Shown: positions 12,451 to 19,944 of the stretch, piece by piece
Layout of the letters: every line of letters begins with the position of its first letter
Numbering within the stretch: the stretch's first letter is position 1
Virus record (IMG/VR): IMGVR_UViG_3300024177_000018
Coordinates: 1 to 31,808 of that record
Direction: 5' to 3' (one strand)
From: a virus
DNA: 31,808 nt
Program-made: the position numbers and the translations under genes
The notes under the pieces: model-generated
The model's input: the letters and a program-made list of their open reading frames with translations, nothing else
Database searches by the model: none
Told to the model about the DNA's origin: nothing

Positions 12451-13407
12451 ATGAGCGAGAACAATGGAGTGACCGAGTTATATAGGCTGTTCCGCCCTAA
12501 GCGGTTTTCGGATGTGGTGGGGCAGGACGAGGCGATCCGGGAGCTCAGGGTCTATGAGAAGAAGAACAGCTGGCCCCACGTGTTCATGTTTGTGGGTAGT
12601 TCGGGGTGCGGCAAGACCACGATAGGATACATCATAGGGAAGAAGCTCAACTGCGGCCCCAAGGATTTTTTTGAGATTAACGCGGCAGAATCTCGCGGCA
12701 TCGATATGGTTAGGGATATCGACCAGCGGATGGGGATGTCCGCATTTGCTGGGAAGGGCAGGCCGAGGATATGGATGATCGACGAATGCGCCCGCCTAAC
12801 GGTGGATGCCCAGAGCAGTCTGCTTAAGATCCTGGAAGATCCCCCGTCACATGTCTACTTCATTCTTTGCACGACCGACCCGCAGAAGCTCCTGAACACG
12901 ATACGGACCCGCTGCACTATCATTAACCTGAAGCCGCTCTCGGACGAGCACCTGAAAACGGTCCTGGCATCGGTAGCTGCTAAGGCCGGGGGCGAGATAT
13001 CCGACGAGCTTGCCGACAAGATTATCGAATGCTCGGAGGGTTCGGCCCGCATGGCACTGGTGCTGCTCAAGCGGGTCATAGGGATGGACAATGAGGCGGA
13101 TAAGCTGGCGGCCATCGTCAAGCCGGAGACCGAGAAGAACGCCTACGACCTGGCCAAGGCGCTCCTATGGCAGAAATCAACCTGGCCTGACATCTCCAAT
13201 ATCCTCCAGCGCATCAAGGACGACGACCCGGAGGGCATCCGCAAGCTCATCATGGCCTGCGCCCGTAAGGAGATGCTGACGGGGAAGTATCCGGGGGTGG
13301 GTTCTCTGATGGTGGAATTCTTCAAGGATCCGTACTTCTCCGACGGGGACGCCAAGCTGTGCTGGAATTGTTTTCAAGTGATGAAATTGCGTGCTGGCGA
13401 AAGGTGA
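12451..13407 (+). CDS. Clamp-loader ATPase (DnaX/RFC small-subunit type)
   Basis: 318 residues. LYRLFRPKRFSDVVGQDEAI is the standard N-terminal signature; GSSGCGKTT (49-57) is Walker A; IWMIDECARLTVDAQSSLLK holds Walker B (DECA instead of DEVH/DEAH) and the clamp-loader helix; FILCTTDPQKLLNTIRTRC contains sensor 1 and the arginine finger (T-R-C instead of S-R-C). Sensor 2 is near EGSARMALVLLKR. A helical collar domain follows. One loader gene is visible, so it may act as a homo-oligomer with the 6972 clamp. Confidence 0.92.
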   Translation: MSENNGVTELYRLFRPKRFSDVVGQDEAIRELRVYEKKNSWPHVFMFVGSSGCGKTTIGYIIGKKLNCGPKDFFEINAAESRGIDMVRDIDQRMGMSAFAGKGRPRIWMIDECARLTVDAQSSLLKILEDPPSHVYFILCTTDPQKLLNTIRTRCTIINLKPLSDEHLKTVLASVAAKAGGEISDELADKIIECSEGSARMALVLLKRVIGMDNEADKLAAIVKPETEKNAYDLAKALLWQKSTWPDISNILQRIKDDDPEGIRKLIMACARKEMLTGKYPGVGSLMVEFFKDPYFSDGDAKLCWNCFQVMKLRAGER

Positions 13408-13468
13408 GGATAGGGAAATCCGATAATAGGAACGGGTAAGAAACAAGTCTTTAATATTGGAGGTAGTC

Positions 13469-13858
13469 ATGCGGAAGAAGATCAAGGCGAACAAGTCGGG
13501 GCTGGTTCGGGAATACCTGCAAAAGCATCCGAACGCCAGTGCCAAGGACGTCGTGGAGGCGCTGGAGGATTTCAGCATCACCGACCAGACGGTCTACAAT
13601 GTCAAGGCCAAGCTGCGGGAGGAAGGGAAACGGGAGAATATCAAGAGGGAGATCGCCAAGGTGAGCCCGTTCTTAGACAAGTCCAATGGCAAGCAGGAAG
13701 CCGCCTTCGATCCCCGCGACGAGAAGATGCTGGGTAGCATCGAGGACGGCAAGTCCCTGGACGGCTACCAGCTCGACCTCATCACGGCCACACGGGACCT
13801 GGCGAAGATGGCCGGCAGCTATGAGGACCTCGAAAAGCTGATCGCGGTGCTGAAATAG
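13469..13858 (+). CDS. Helix-turn-helix protein, 129 aa
   Basis: Strong ribosome site GGAGGTAGTC before ATG 13469; an in-frame start 12 bases earlier lies inside it. Basic N-terminus (MRKKIKANKSGLVREYLQKH) leading into NASAKDVVEALEDFSITDQT and VYNVKAKLREEGK, the pattern of a winged-helix or HTH of the type found in small phage and plasmid regulators. The C-terminal half is acidic and helical. A TATAAT-like GATAAT at 13422-13427 may be a promoter but lacks a -35. Function: probable DNA-binding regulator. Confidence 0.72.
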   Translation: MRKKIKANKSGLVREYLQKHPNASAKDVVEALEDFSITDQTVYNVKAKLREEGKRENIKREIAKVSPFLDKSNGKQEAAFDPRDEKMLGSIEDGKSLDGYQLDLITATRDLAKMAGSYEDLEKLIAVLK

Positions 13859-13866
13859 TGGGGTAC

Positions 13867-13872
13867 TATAAT
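13867..13872 (+). promoter_or_regulatory. Possible -10 element before the 13892 gene
   Basis: TATAAT at 13867-13872 in GGGTACTATAATAACTCC, between two genes. AAGGAATAGGCC follows as ribosome site for ATG 13892. No recognisable -35, so weak or activator-dependent at best. Confidence 0.35.
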
Positions 13873-13891
13873 AACTCCAAAGGAATAGGCC

Positions 13892-14176
13892 ATGCGAATA
13901 AAGCAACGTAAATTGGTCGGCGGACTGGCTGGAGGGAAAGCTCCAGGACAAAGGCAGGAAGACACGGAACGAGAGCGGATTCGTAGGGACAAGAAGGTCA
14001 GCTTTATCAAGGCGCTTGCTAAATTCCTGGTGGGCGACCAGGCGGCCAAGAGCATCTGGCTTGAGATGGAAAAGCCACTCGCGAAGGAATGGGCCGACCT
14101 GCGGAACCATACGCCTATATTCGGATGGATCGGCGAGGAAGAGGCCGAAAAGATACTCACGGAGTTCTTGAAATGA
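13892..14176 (+). CDS. 94-aa basic hypothetical protein
   Basis: Ribosome site AAAGGAATAGGCC upstream of ATG 13892. Very basic N-terminus (MRIKQRKLVGGLAGGKAPGQ, then ERERIRRDKK), which looks disordered, and a helical C-terminal half (FIKALAKFLVGDQAAKSIWL, GEEEAEKILTEFLK). No recognised domain. The stop overlaps the next start by four bases. Confidence 0.7.
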   Translation: MRIKQRKLVGGLAGGKAPGQRQEDTERERIRRDKKVSFIKALAKFLVGDQAAKSIWLEMEKPLAKEWADLRNHTPIFGWIGEEEAEKILTEFLK

Positions 14177-14685
14177 GCCAGGACGCCGATTTCTTCGCCA
14201 TCGACATGAACGCCCTGCACGAGGAATTGCAGGTCCACGCGAAGAACTACTACATGGCCGCCCAGGAGTTGGCCCAATCCCGCAAGGAATTGGAGGAGGC
14301 CAAGGCCCGTACTGAGGTGGTCTCGGCCGAGATCGGCCTGGACATACGGACGGACCCCACCAAGTACAGCATCGAGAAGATCACGGAGAACGCGATCCAA
14401 TCAACGATAATGCTCCAGGGCCGTTACCAGAAGGCGTTGCAGGCTGAGATCGACGCCCGCCACGAGGCCGAAATCCACCAGGTGAACGTGACCGCCCTTA
14501 CGGAAAAAGGCAAGGCCATCGGCAAGGCGGTCGACCTCTTCCTGGCTTCCTATTGGGCGGTAGACCCGAAGGTGTCCAGGAAGAACAAGGAATGGGCCGA
14601 TAATAGCAGGACGGACGCCGCGTTCGGGACCAAGAACAAGAAAAAAGATGTCACGGATCGGAATCGCATCGGGAAAGGGCGCTAA
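14173..14685 (+). CDS. 170-aa coiled-coil protein
   Basis: ATG 14173 overlaps the previous TGA. Long helical heptad pattern from residue ~15 to ~110 (LHEELQVHAKNYYMAAQELA, SRKELEEAKARTEVVSAEIG, then IRTDPTKYSIEKITENAIQ). The layout (coiled coil, a DPxKYxxEKxTExAI segment, a second helical pair, basic tail) is one that I have seen in phage proteins encoded beside SSB and RecA genes; a recombination-mediator role is possible but unproven. Confidence 0.75.
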   Translation: MSQDADFFAIDMNALHEELQVHAKNYYMAAQELAQSRKELEEAKARTEVVSAEIGLDIRTDPTKYSIEKITENAIQSTIMLQGRYQKALQAEIDARHEAEIHQVNVTALTEKGKAIGKAVDLFLASYWAVDPKVSRKNKEWADNSRTDAAFGTKNKKKDVTDRNRIGKGR

Positions 14686-14903
14686 TGCCGAATGAGACTA
14701 CCCTATGGCTTTTTGGGGGCGTATGCTTCACCCTGATCCTGCTGCCCATGTCCGTATACTTATGCTTCAAAGCGGCCCGCCTGGGCTACCTGAAGGCGAA
14801 CAAGCAATTCGAGGATCTGAAGTCTTCTTTTGAAAGGAAAGGTACTGATGAGCCAAACGAGACGCGAAAAGGAAAGGGAAACACAACGCCGGACGTCGGC
14901 TAA
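14685..14903 (+). CDS. 72-aa single-span membrane protein
   Basis: ATG 14685 shares its A with the preceding TAA. Residues ~7-30 (LWLFGGVCFTLILLPMSVYL) form one transmembrane helix, followed by a basic and polar cytoplasmic-looking tail. Layout fits a small inner-membrane protein; the role is unknown. Its last 56 bases overlap the SSB gene in another frame, which is unusual for this compact but rarely deeply overlapping genome. Confidence 0.6.
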   Translation: MPNETTLWLFGGVCFTLILLPMSVYLCFKAARLGYLKANKQFEDLKSSFERKGTDEPNETRKGKGNTTPDVG

Positions 14904-16440
14904 GGATTGGGCTAACGAGGCGTCCAAGGGATTCACCCCGACGGCGGTCCAGCTGCCAGAAGGCATGGATTGGTTCAACGTCAAGTCCGGGGACGACGGT
15001 AAGGCCAACCAGATGGAAGTCGATTTCATGCCGTTCCTGGCGGGCAAGGGAAATCCCAGGGCCGACGAAGGCATCGAGCATTTCGAGCGGACCTACCATA
15101 CCCACCGCATCCCGACCGCCAACGGCAAGTCCGCCGTCTACTGCTGCCTCTGGGAATGCTTCGCGGTCAAATGCCCGGTCTGCGAATGGGTCAACGCCCA
15201 CAAGGAGGATTCCTTCGGCAGCGAGGCGGAAACCGATAAGCACAAGAAGTTCATCAGCGACATCAAGGCCAAGATGCGTCATCTTTGGCTGGTGAACAAC
15301 AAGCCCGGCGACAAGAGCAATAAGCTGCGGGTCTTCGAGACGAACGACTGGAACAAGGGGATGGGCTTCCGCGAATTGATGGTGGACGCCATCAACAGCA
15401 GCGAGAAGAACGCGGATTTCTCGTCCTTGAAGAACGGCATGACCGCCATTATGACGGTCAAGCAGCAGCCGGCGTTCGGCAAGGGCAGCAAGCCCTACGA
15501 CGCGGTCACCCGCATCGACTTCAAGGCAAGGGATTACTCCTACCCATCGGAGATGCTGAAGAAGAACCCCTGCCTCGACGACATGCTCATCCCGGCCATG
15601 CCCGCCAAGCTCAAGGGCAAGCCGCTGGTGGAATTCACCAAGGATGATTGGGAACTTTGTTATGAGGAGCTCAAGAACCGCTTCGCCAACGGCGGGGTCG
15701 ACGAGGACGAGGGGGAGAAGGAGGAACGGAAGCCGACCAGCCGGGGCGTGGACGCAGATGATGATGGCGATACCCAGGAACGCAACAAGAAATCCAAGAA
15801 GCGTCAGGAGGAAGAGGACGCCGACGCGGACGATTCAGACGTGGTTGATTCCGATGTCGCAGACGATGACGACGCCCCGCCCGCCAAGAAGGGCAAGAAG
15901 CCCGCAGCCGACGATGATGACGATGACGGGAACGATTCGGCGACCGTCGATTCGGATACCGACGATCCTACCGCCAAGGAGAGGGGCATCAAGGTCGGCT
16001 CGAAGGTCAAGCACAAGAGGCACGGCAAGTGCGATGTACTCAAGGTCAGCGGCGATGGGACCTCCCTGACGCTGGAGGACGAGGACGGCGACGAGTTCTC
16101 CGGCATCGCCCCCAGCGAGGTCGAGCTGGTTGGCAAGAAGGCTGATGCGGAGGATGATGGGGATGACGCGGACGATGACGCTGATGATCCCCCCAAGGGC
16201 AAGAAGGCGGCGTCGGACGACGATGACGATGCGGATGACTCAGCGGTAGTCGACTCCGACGTCGCCGACGAGGACGCAGATACCGACGATTCTGCTGTGG
16301 TCGATGACGACTCGGACATCGTCGCGGATGATTCGGATCTCGCGGACGACGATGGCGACAAGCCGGCGAAGAAGGCGTCCACCAACGGCAAGTCCGCCAA
16401 GGCTACCGACAAAGACAAGAAGACGGTCAAACAGAAGTAG
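14848..16440 (+). CDS. gp32-type single-strand DNA-binding protein with a ~240-residue acidic tail
   Basis: 530 residues. The core carries H86-x12-C99-x9-C109-x2-C112, the exact spacing of the zinc ligands H64, C77, C87, C90 of T4 gp32, followed by an OB-fold-like region to ~residue 290. After that comes an Asp-rich tail far longer than in gp32. It has repeats such as DDSDVVDSDVADDD and DDSAVVDSDVADED, and a separate ~50-residue SH3/KOW-like module (IKVGSKVKHKRHGKCDVLKV, SLTLEDEDGDEFSGI) near residues 377-429. The last residues are Lys-rich. SSB tails recruit partner proteins, so this one may be a large interaction platform. Ribosome site TTTTGAAAGGAAAGGTACTG; an ATG 18 bases upstream is less likely. 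Confidence 0.88.
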   Translation: MSQTRREKERETQRRTSAKDWANEASKGFTPTAVQLPEGMDWFNVKSGDDGKANQMEVDFMPFLAGKGNPRADEGIEHFERTYHTHRIPTANGKSAVYCCLWECFAVKCPVCEWVNAHKEDSFGSEAETDKHKKFISDIKAKMRHLWLVNNKPGDKSNKLRVFETNDWNKGMGFRELMVDAINSSEKNADFSSLKNGMTAIMTVKQQPAFGKGSKPYDAVTRIDFKARDYSYPSEMLKKNPCLDDMLIPAMPAKLKGKPLVEFTKDDWELCYEELKNRFANGGVDEDEGEKEERKPTSRGVDADDDGDTQERNKKSKKRQEEEDADADDSDVVDSDVADDDDAPPAKKGKKPAADDDDDDGNDSATVDSDTDDPTAKERGIKVGSKVKHKRHGKCDVLKVSGDGTSLTLEDEDGDEFSGIAPSEVELVGKKADAEDDGDDADDDADDPPKGKKAASDDDDDADDSAVVDSDVADEDADTDDSAVVDDDSDIVADDSDLADDDGDKPAKKASTNGKSAKATDKDKKTVKQK

Positions 16441-16447
16441 CTTCGAT

Positions 16448-16569
16448 CACAACGCCGACGCACCTTCGGTGGTGTAGGCGAGATCATGTAGCCTTGATCG
16501 CGATATGAGTCCTGGCCCCGCAGGCCGGGTCGCGATTAGCCAGCGCGCCTGGCCGGCGTTGTGTTTTTT
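16448..16569 (+). ncRNA. Candidate structured RNA / branched terminator after the SSB gene
   Basis: CACAACGCCG (16448-16457) pairs perfectly with CGGCGTTGTG (16554-16563), followed by six T. Enclosed hairpins: CACC-TTC-GGTG (16461-16471); GATCA with TGATC (16482-16499); a 7-bp hairpin with one G-U at 16511-16529, which a longer ATCGCGA/TCGCGAT helix (16497-16536) can close; and GCCAG with CTGGC (16539-16553). The second and the longer helix exclude each other, so two folds are possible. It begins 8 bases after the SSB stop. It may be only a terminator, or a leader or small RNA. No convincing ORF lies inside. Confidence 0.45.
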
Positions 16570-16597
16570 CGCCCGTTTCTTTCTCAAGGAGGTACGC

Positions 16598-16747
16598 ATG
16601 AAGAAGTTTCTGATCCTCGCCGTGTTCGCCTTGCTGGCTTCGGCGACCGTAGCCGAGATCGCCGAGGCGGGCCTGTTCCGACGCGGCTGCGGCAACCGCT
16701 CCGGGTTGTTCCAGCGGCTCCGTGGGGGCGGCGGATGTCATCGGTAG
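16598..16747 (+). CDS. 49-aa secreted peptide of planctomycete type
   Basis: ATG 16598 follows the best ribosome site in the region (CAAGGAGGTACGC); a longer frame upstream runs through the structured element and lacks such a site. The sequence is a signal peptide, MKKFLILAVFALLASATVAE then IAEAG, followed by LFRRGCGNRSG and LRGGGGCHR. Very short proteins ending a signal peptide with AEAGLF-R-R and then a Gly/Cys-rich tail are, to my knowledge, typical of planctomycete genomes. This suggests the gene was taken from such a host and points to host identity. Role unknown; it would be exported. Confidence 0.75.
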   Translation: MKKFLILAVFALLASATVAEIAEAGLFRRGCGNRSGLFQRLRGGGGCHR

Positions 16748-16865
16748 CTTGACGGTGGGGGCGTTTCCTGACCCGCCCGGCATTTCCTTTGGCCACGATC
16801 TCCCGAATGTCGCTAAGGTACAGATGCCGGCGGGATTTCTTTCACGATTCTACGAAAGGCTTATC

Positions 16866-17060
16866 ATGTATGAGGTGTTGCAGGGGAGCTCCCCTGACGA
16901 GATCCAGACCAAGGTCAACGCCAGGATGAAGGATGGCTGGGAGGTCACTGGCGGCCTTACTGTGGTCTTCTGCGGCCAGGCCATCTATCGCTATTTCCAG
17001 GCCGTCGTCAACGACCGCCCGCCCCCGCAGCAGAAGCAGCAAGAGCAGAAGAAGGGATAG
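16866..17060 (+). CDS. DUF1737-like small protein
   Basis: 64 residues from ATG 16866, preceded by ACGAAAGGC; the longer frame upstream overlaps the secreted-peptide gene and has poor sequence. MYEVLQGSSPDEIQTKVNAR then MKDGWEVTGGLTVVFCGQ matches the pattern of DUF1737 proteins (YEVL, V-N-x-x-x-x-x-GW-x-x-x-GG), whose function is unknown. The C-terminus is Pro/Gln/Lys-rich (PPPQQKQQEQKKG). Confidence 0.7.
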   Translation: MYEVLQGSSPDEIQTKVNARMKDGWEVTGGLTVVFCGQAIYRYFQAVVNDRPPPQQKQQEQKKG

Positions 17061-17061
17061 C

Positions 17062-17256
17062 ATGAAAGCCAACGTATTTGACCGCGAGCTGGATAATGGT
17101 GATATCGAGATCACCTGCACGCTGACCGATCCGCCCATCGTGGTCGCGGCCCCGATCATGCGCATGGCGATGGACAAGCTCGTCCAGGAGTTGCATAGGG
17201 CCGGATACTACAATTTGACCGTGGAAGAGGCGGATAAGGAGTCGGCCAATGGATAG
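17062..17256 (+). CDS. 64-aa hypothetical protein
   Basis: ATG 17062 is one base after the previous TAG; an in-frame start upstream would overlap the DUF1737-like gene. Residues 1-35 are beta-like (VFDRELDNGDIEITCTLTDP), then helical (MRMAMDKLVQELHRAGYYNL). Acidic overall. It overlaps the next start by 8 bases. No family recognised. Confidence 0.65.
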   Translation: MKANVFDRELDNGDIEITCTLTDPPIVVAAPIMRMAMDKLVQELHRAGYYNLTVEEADKESANG

Positions 17257-17479
17257 CGAAAACGTGATGACGCCGACAACGCAGCCCTGGGAAGGGCCGA
17301 AGACCGTTGAGGAGGCGCTGGCGTTCAACAAGGGCTTCCGGGCTGGGGCTACGGCATATGCAGCGAAGGTGGGCCATCCCACGACAAGGAAGGACAACGA
17401 GGCGCTTGTGGCGGTCTTGGACGAGCAGGGATGGAAAACCATCGAATTATTCGAGAAGTTGACAGGAAGGCGGGTATAG
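17249..17479 (+). CDS. 76-aa hypothetical protein
   Basis: ATG 17249 follows AAGGAGTCGGCC, an acceptable ribosome site within the previous gene's end. Polar N-terminus with Thr/Pro/Gln, then helical (PKTVEEALAFNKGFRAGATA, DEQGWKTIELFEKLTGRRV). No recognised domain; part of the run of tightly spaced small genes leading to the RecA-like gene. Confidence 0.65.
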   Translation: MDSENVMTPTTQPWEGPKTVEEALAFNKGFRAGATAYAAKVGHPTTRKDNEALVAVLDEQGWKTIELFEKLTGRRV

Positions 17480-17483
17480 TCCT

Positions 17484-17996
17484 ATGTGGGTTTTTACTAA
17501 GTATGGCTTCTACTCGGTCGCCTGTGCCAAGGACAGGCACAACAACGCCGACCCCGAAAAGGTCATGGTCCGTGCCCGCGTCCGCCTCCACCTTGAGAAC
17601 CTTATCGAGCGGTTCGACGAGCTCACCTACATCCCCATCCTTGAGGATGCCGGGGCTGACTACCGTTACCGGCTCATCCTGCCCCACGGCATATGGGACA
17701 ACATCGCGTACAAGCTGTCGATGGAAATCGACTACTTGAATTTCAAGAATTCCGTCGAGCCGTTCGCGGGCAAGTCAGCTTACGAGAAGAAGCTCTTGGA
17801 GGTCTGGGTTACAATGATGGGGATGCAGATTGATGAAGAAAGAGAGAACGCAGCTGATAAGGATATTAGGGAAGGCAATATCTCCGAATTATTTGATTCC
17901 CCAGAGGCGATGCTTCAGCAACTCAAGGCGTCTCAAGAAGACATCGAGGCCGGGCGGGTCCATGACCATGAGGACATAGCAAAGGAGATTGGATAA
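17484..17996 (+). CDS. Phage 'MWxFTxxGFYS' protein with an antitoxin-like tail
   Basis: 170 residues. The N-terminal domain (MWVFTKYGFYSVACAKD, VRARVRLHLENLIERF, then DYRYRLILPHGIWDNIAYKL) belongs to a family that I recognise from many phages and plasmids, function unknown. The last ~35 residues (SPEAMLQQLKASQEDIEAGR, VHDHEDIAKEIG) resemble the tail of small RelB/Phd-type antitoxins, where a Leu-rich helix ends in ED-I-x-x-GR-V-x-x-x-E-D. No partner toxin gene is seen nearby, so this may be coincidence or a domain borrowing. The stop shares a base with the next start. Confidence 0.75.
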   Translation: MWVFTKYGFYSVACAKDRHNNADPEKVMVRARVRLHLENLIERFDELTYIPILEDAGADYRYRLILPHGIWDNIAYKLSMEIDYLNFKNSVEPFAGKSAYEKKLLEVWVTMMGMQIDEERENAADKDIREGNISELFDSPEAMLQQLKASQEDIEAGRVHDHEDIAKEIG

Positions 17997-19108
17997 TGGC
18001 GACGGCGACCGAGATCAAGGAAAAGCTGGCCCCGAAAAGGAAAGCGAAGGTTTTGGATAAGTCTTTCCTTTCGACCGGATCGACGCTGCTGAACCTGGCG
18101 TTGTCCGGCAGGATCGACGGTGGGATTCCTGTTGGTTCCTATCTGTTGTTTACAGGCGACAGTCAGTCAGGTAAGAGCATTTTGTCAAACAACTGCCTGG
18201 CGGAAGCCGCCATCAATTCGGCCTTTGACAAGTGGAGTTTGCTGTACAACAATCCGGAGAATGGCCTGCTCCTGGACGTAGAGTATTTCTTCGGCCCTAA
18301 GCTGGTCGAGCGCATCCAGTACCCCACTGACAAGCATGGCGAGATACGGCCGTCGGCTACGGTCGAGGAATTCTATTACCATCTCGATGACCTACGGAGG
18401 GCAGGGAAGCCTTTCGTGGAGGTGCTGGATTCCCAGGATGCCCTCGACAGCATCGCCGCCGAGGAGAAGTTCAAGGAGGAGAAGGCCGCCTACCTGAAGG
18501 GCAAGGAGACGACCGGCAGCTACGGCATGTCCAAGCCCAAGAAGCACAGCCAGAACCTCAATTGGGTCAACAGCCATTTGGAGCGGACCGGCTCGATTCT
18601 CATCATCATCAACCAGACGCGGGACAACATCGGCTTCGGCTCGCAGTACAACCCCAAGACGCGGAGCGGCGGGCGGGCCTTGAAATTCTACGCCCAATTC
18701 GAGCTATGGTCGTCGGTCATCAAGCAGCTCAAGAAAAGGGTCAACGGCAAGGACCGGCAGATCGGGACGCTATGCGAGATCCACGTCAAGAAGAACCGGG
18801 TCAACGGCCATGATGTGTCAGTCCGTGTTCCCATCTTGCGAAAATTCGGCCTGGACGACATCGGCTCGTGCGTGGATTTCCTGGTCGAGGAGAGGCATTG
18901 GGCGACCGAGGGGAAGAAGTCGGATTCCGACGACGCTACGAACAAGGTGATTATCGCCGACGAGTTGGACCTCACCGGTAAGCGGGAATCCCTTATCGAG
19001 CAGATTGAGGAAGGAAACATGGAGCAGGAGCTCCGGCTAGTTTGCCAAAAAGTGTGGGATTCAATTGATGCACAATGCTGTCCAAAGCGAAAGCCCAGGT
19101 ACGTATGA
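17996..19108 (+). CDS. RecA/UvsX-like recombinase
   Basis: 370 residues. GDSQSGKS at 54-61 is Walker A (RecA: GPESSGKT), VLDSQDAL near 140 is Walker B, and IIINQTRDNIGFG followed by RSGGRALKFYA matches RecA's loop-2/Gln segment (typically NQxRxxxG, then GGxALKFYA). The SGSTLLNLALSGRIDGG-type N-terminal region (here STGSTLLN) is standard. The C-terminal third differs from bacterial RecA and is acidic. It forms filaments on single-stranded DNA for strand exchange, working with the SSB at 14848. The ATG shares its first base with the previous stop. Confidence 0.92.
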   Translation: MATATEIKEKLAPKRKAKVLDKSFLSTGSTLLNLALSGRIDGGIPVGSYLLFTGDSQSGKSILSNNCLAEAAINSAFDKWSLLYNNPENGLLLDVEYFFGPKLVERIQYPTDKHGEIRPSATVEEFYYHLDDLRRAGKPFVEVLDSQDALDSIAAEEKFKEEKAAYLKGKETTGSYGMSKPKKHSQNLNWVNSHLERTGSILIIINQTRDNIGFGSQYNPKTRSGGRALKFYAQFELWSSVIKQLKKRVNGKDRQIGTLCEIHVKKNRVNGHDVSVRVPILRKFGLDDIGSCVDFLVEERHWATEGKKSDSDDATNKVIIADELDLTGKRESLIEQIEEGNMEQELRLVCQKVWDSIDAQCCPKRKPRYV

Positions 19109-19302
19109 GAATGGAATGCGGAGGTGTTTTGATTTGGTGTCCGGGCGATTTGCACCGCACGAGATGGGTTTGCGACCGTTGCGGGGCCAATTGGTACGTG
19201 CTACCTTACAAAGACTATAGGGTCAGTTTTGCCTGTACGAGCAAAGAGAAAGACCCTTTGAGGGACATAGCCGACCTGGTTCCCAAAGCGACTAAGGATT
19301 GA
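19105..19302 (+). CDS. 65-aa zinc-finger peptide ending in the tag
   Basis: ATG 19105 overlaps the RecA-like stop (ATGA). Cysteines CGG near residue 5, CPG at 12 and CDRCG near 23 suggest one zinc site, followed by WYVLPYKDYRVSFACT. Residues 50-63 are DPLRDIADLVPKAT, the recurring tag with Thr for Cys, then Lys-Asp and the stop. A longer frame would overlap the RecA-like gene. Function unknown. Confidence 0.7.
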   Translation: MRMECGGVLIWCPGDLHRTRWVCDRCGANWYVLPYKDYRVSFACTSKEKDPLRDIADLVPKATKD

Positions 19303-19305
19303 TAC

Positions 19306-19527
19306 ATGGCCATACTGAGCAAATGCTTGTACTGCGACAAAATGGCGAGCCATTCCGCGTCTTCCCCGCCGCTGTGCGAGGATCACGACGGCCGGAAGGC
19401 CCACAGGGAGGCCGAGAAGAAGCGATGGAACGCCCTTACCATCGACGAGAAACTGAACGAGCTCAAGGCCAGGCTCGACGACCATATCGAGAATACATAC
19501 TGGAATGTGAATCCGCTGATCGGGTGA
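19306..19527 (+). CDS. 73-aa zinc-binding peptide
   Basis: Three bases separate the previous TGA from ATG 19306. CLYCDK near residue 7 and LCEDHDG near 24 form a C-x2-C...C-x2-H arrangement consistent with a small zinc knuckle; the rest is a charged helix (AHREAEKKRWNALTIDEKL, then LKARLDDHIENTYW). Similar short C-x2-C / C-x2-H peptides are common in phage genomes without known function. Confidence 0.7.
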   Translation: MAILSKCLYCDKMASHSASSPPLCEDHDGRKAHREAEKKRWNALTIDEKLNELKARLDDHIENTYWNVNPLIG

Positions 19528-19531
19528 TATC

Positions 19532-19726
19532 ATGGCTTGGAAATTGGACCCGGACCTGACGTATGGCGAGAACAGGGAGGCGATGGTGACCGCCTGGGCC
19601 AATTGGGCCGTGGTCGGGAACGATGCCGTCTACCCCCACCAAATCCCGTTCGTTCTCAAGGAGCTGCATGACAGGATCAAGACAGCCATTCGCGGGGCGA
19701 TTAAAGACAGTAGGGAACTGCCATGA
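19532..19726 (+). CDS. 64-aa hypothetical protein
   Basis: ATG 19532, five bases after the preceding stop, with TGATATC in place of a strong ribosome site. Sequence begins MAWKLDPDLTYGENREAMVT and ends in a basic helix (LKELHDRIKTAIRGAIKD). The stop overlaps the next start by four bases. Not recognised. Confidence 0.6.
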   Translation: MAWKLDPDLTYGENREAMVTAWANWAVVGNDAVYPHQIPFVLKELHDRIKTAIRGAIKDSRELP

Positions 19727-19944
19727 ATAAAAACGAGGATTTGCTTGGCAAGGAGATTCCAGACTCTGATACCTTGATAAAGCAGTATCCTGACTTCCAT
19801 CCAACGGCGGCCGTGCAGTACGCCGTCGAGTTCCTGGCCAAGGTCGTAAGCGGGGAAATGGGAGCCAGGAACGGCAGGACCGCCCTGTACTGGCATTTGA
19901 TGAGCGTGGTACAGAAACACGCGGAATTCCAAGATGGAAAATAA
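19723..19944 (+). CDS. 73-aa hypothetical protein
   Basis: ATG 19723 overlaps the previous TGA. Acidic N-terminus (MNKNEDLLGKEIPDSDTLIK), then PTAAVQYAVEFLAKVVSGEM and a helical end. No recognised motif. It overlaps the next gene by 11 bases, which suggests coupling. Confidence 0.6.
   Translation: MNKNEDLLGKEIPDSDTLIKQYPDFHPTAAVQYAVEFLAKVVSGEMGARNGRTALYWHLMSVVQKHAEFQDGK

Noticed and set aside
15804-16487. Serine-rich - strand frame of 227 residues
   Set aside because: It is the complement of the Asp-codon-rich SSB tail; GAC/GAT repeats read backwards give Ser/Val.
16505-16597. Longer N-terminus for the secreted peptide
   Set aside because: It would read through the structured element and lacks a ribosome site; AAGGAGGT and a signal peptide start at 16598 decide the start.
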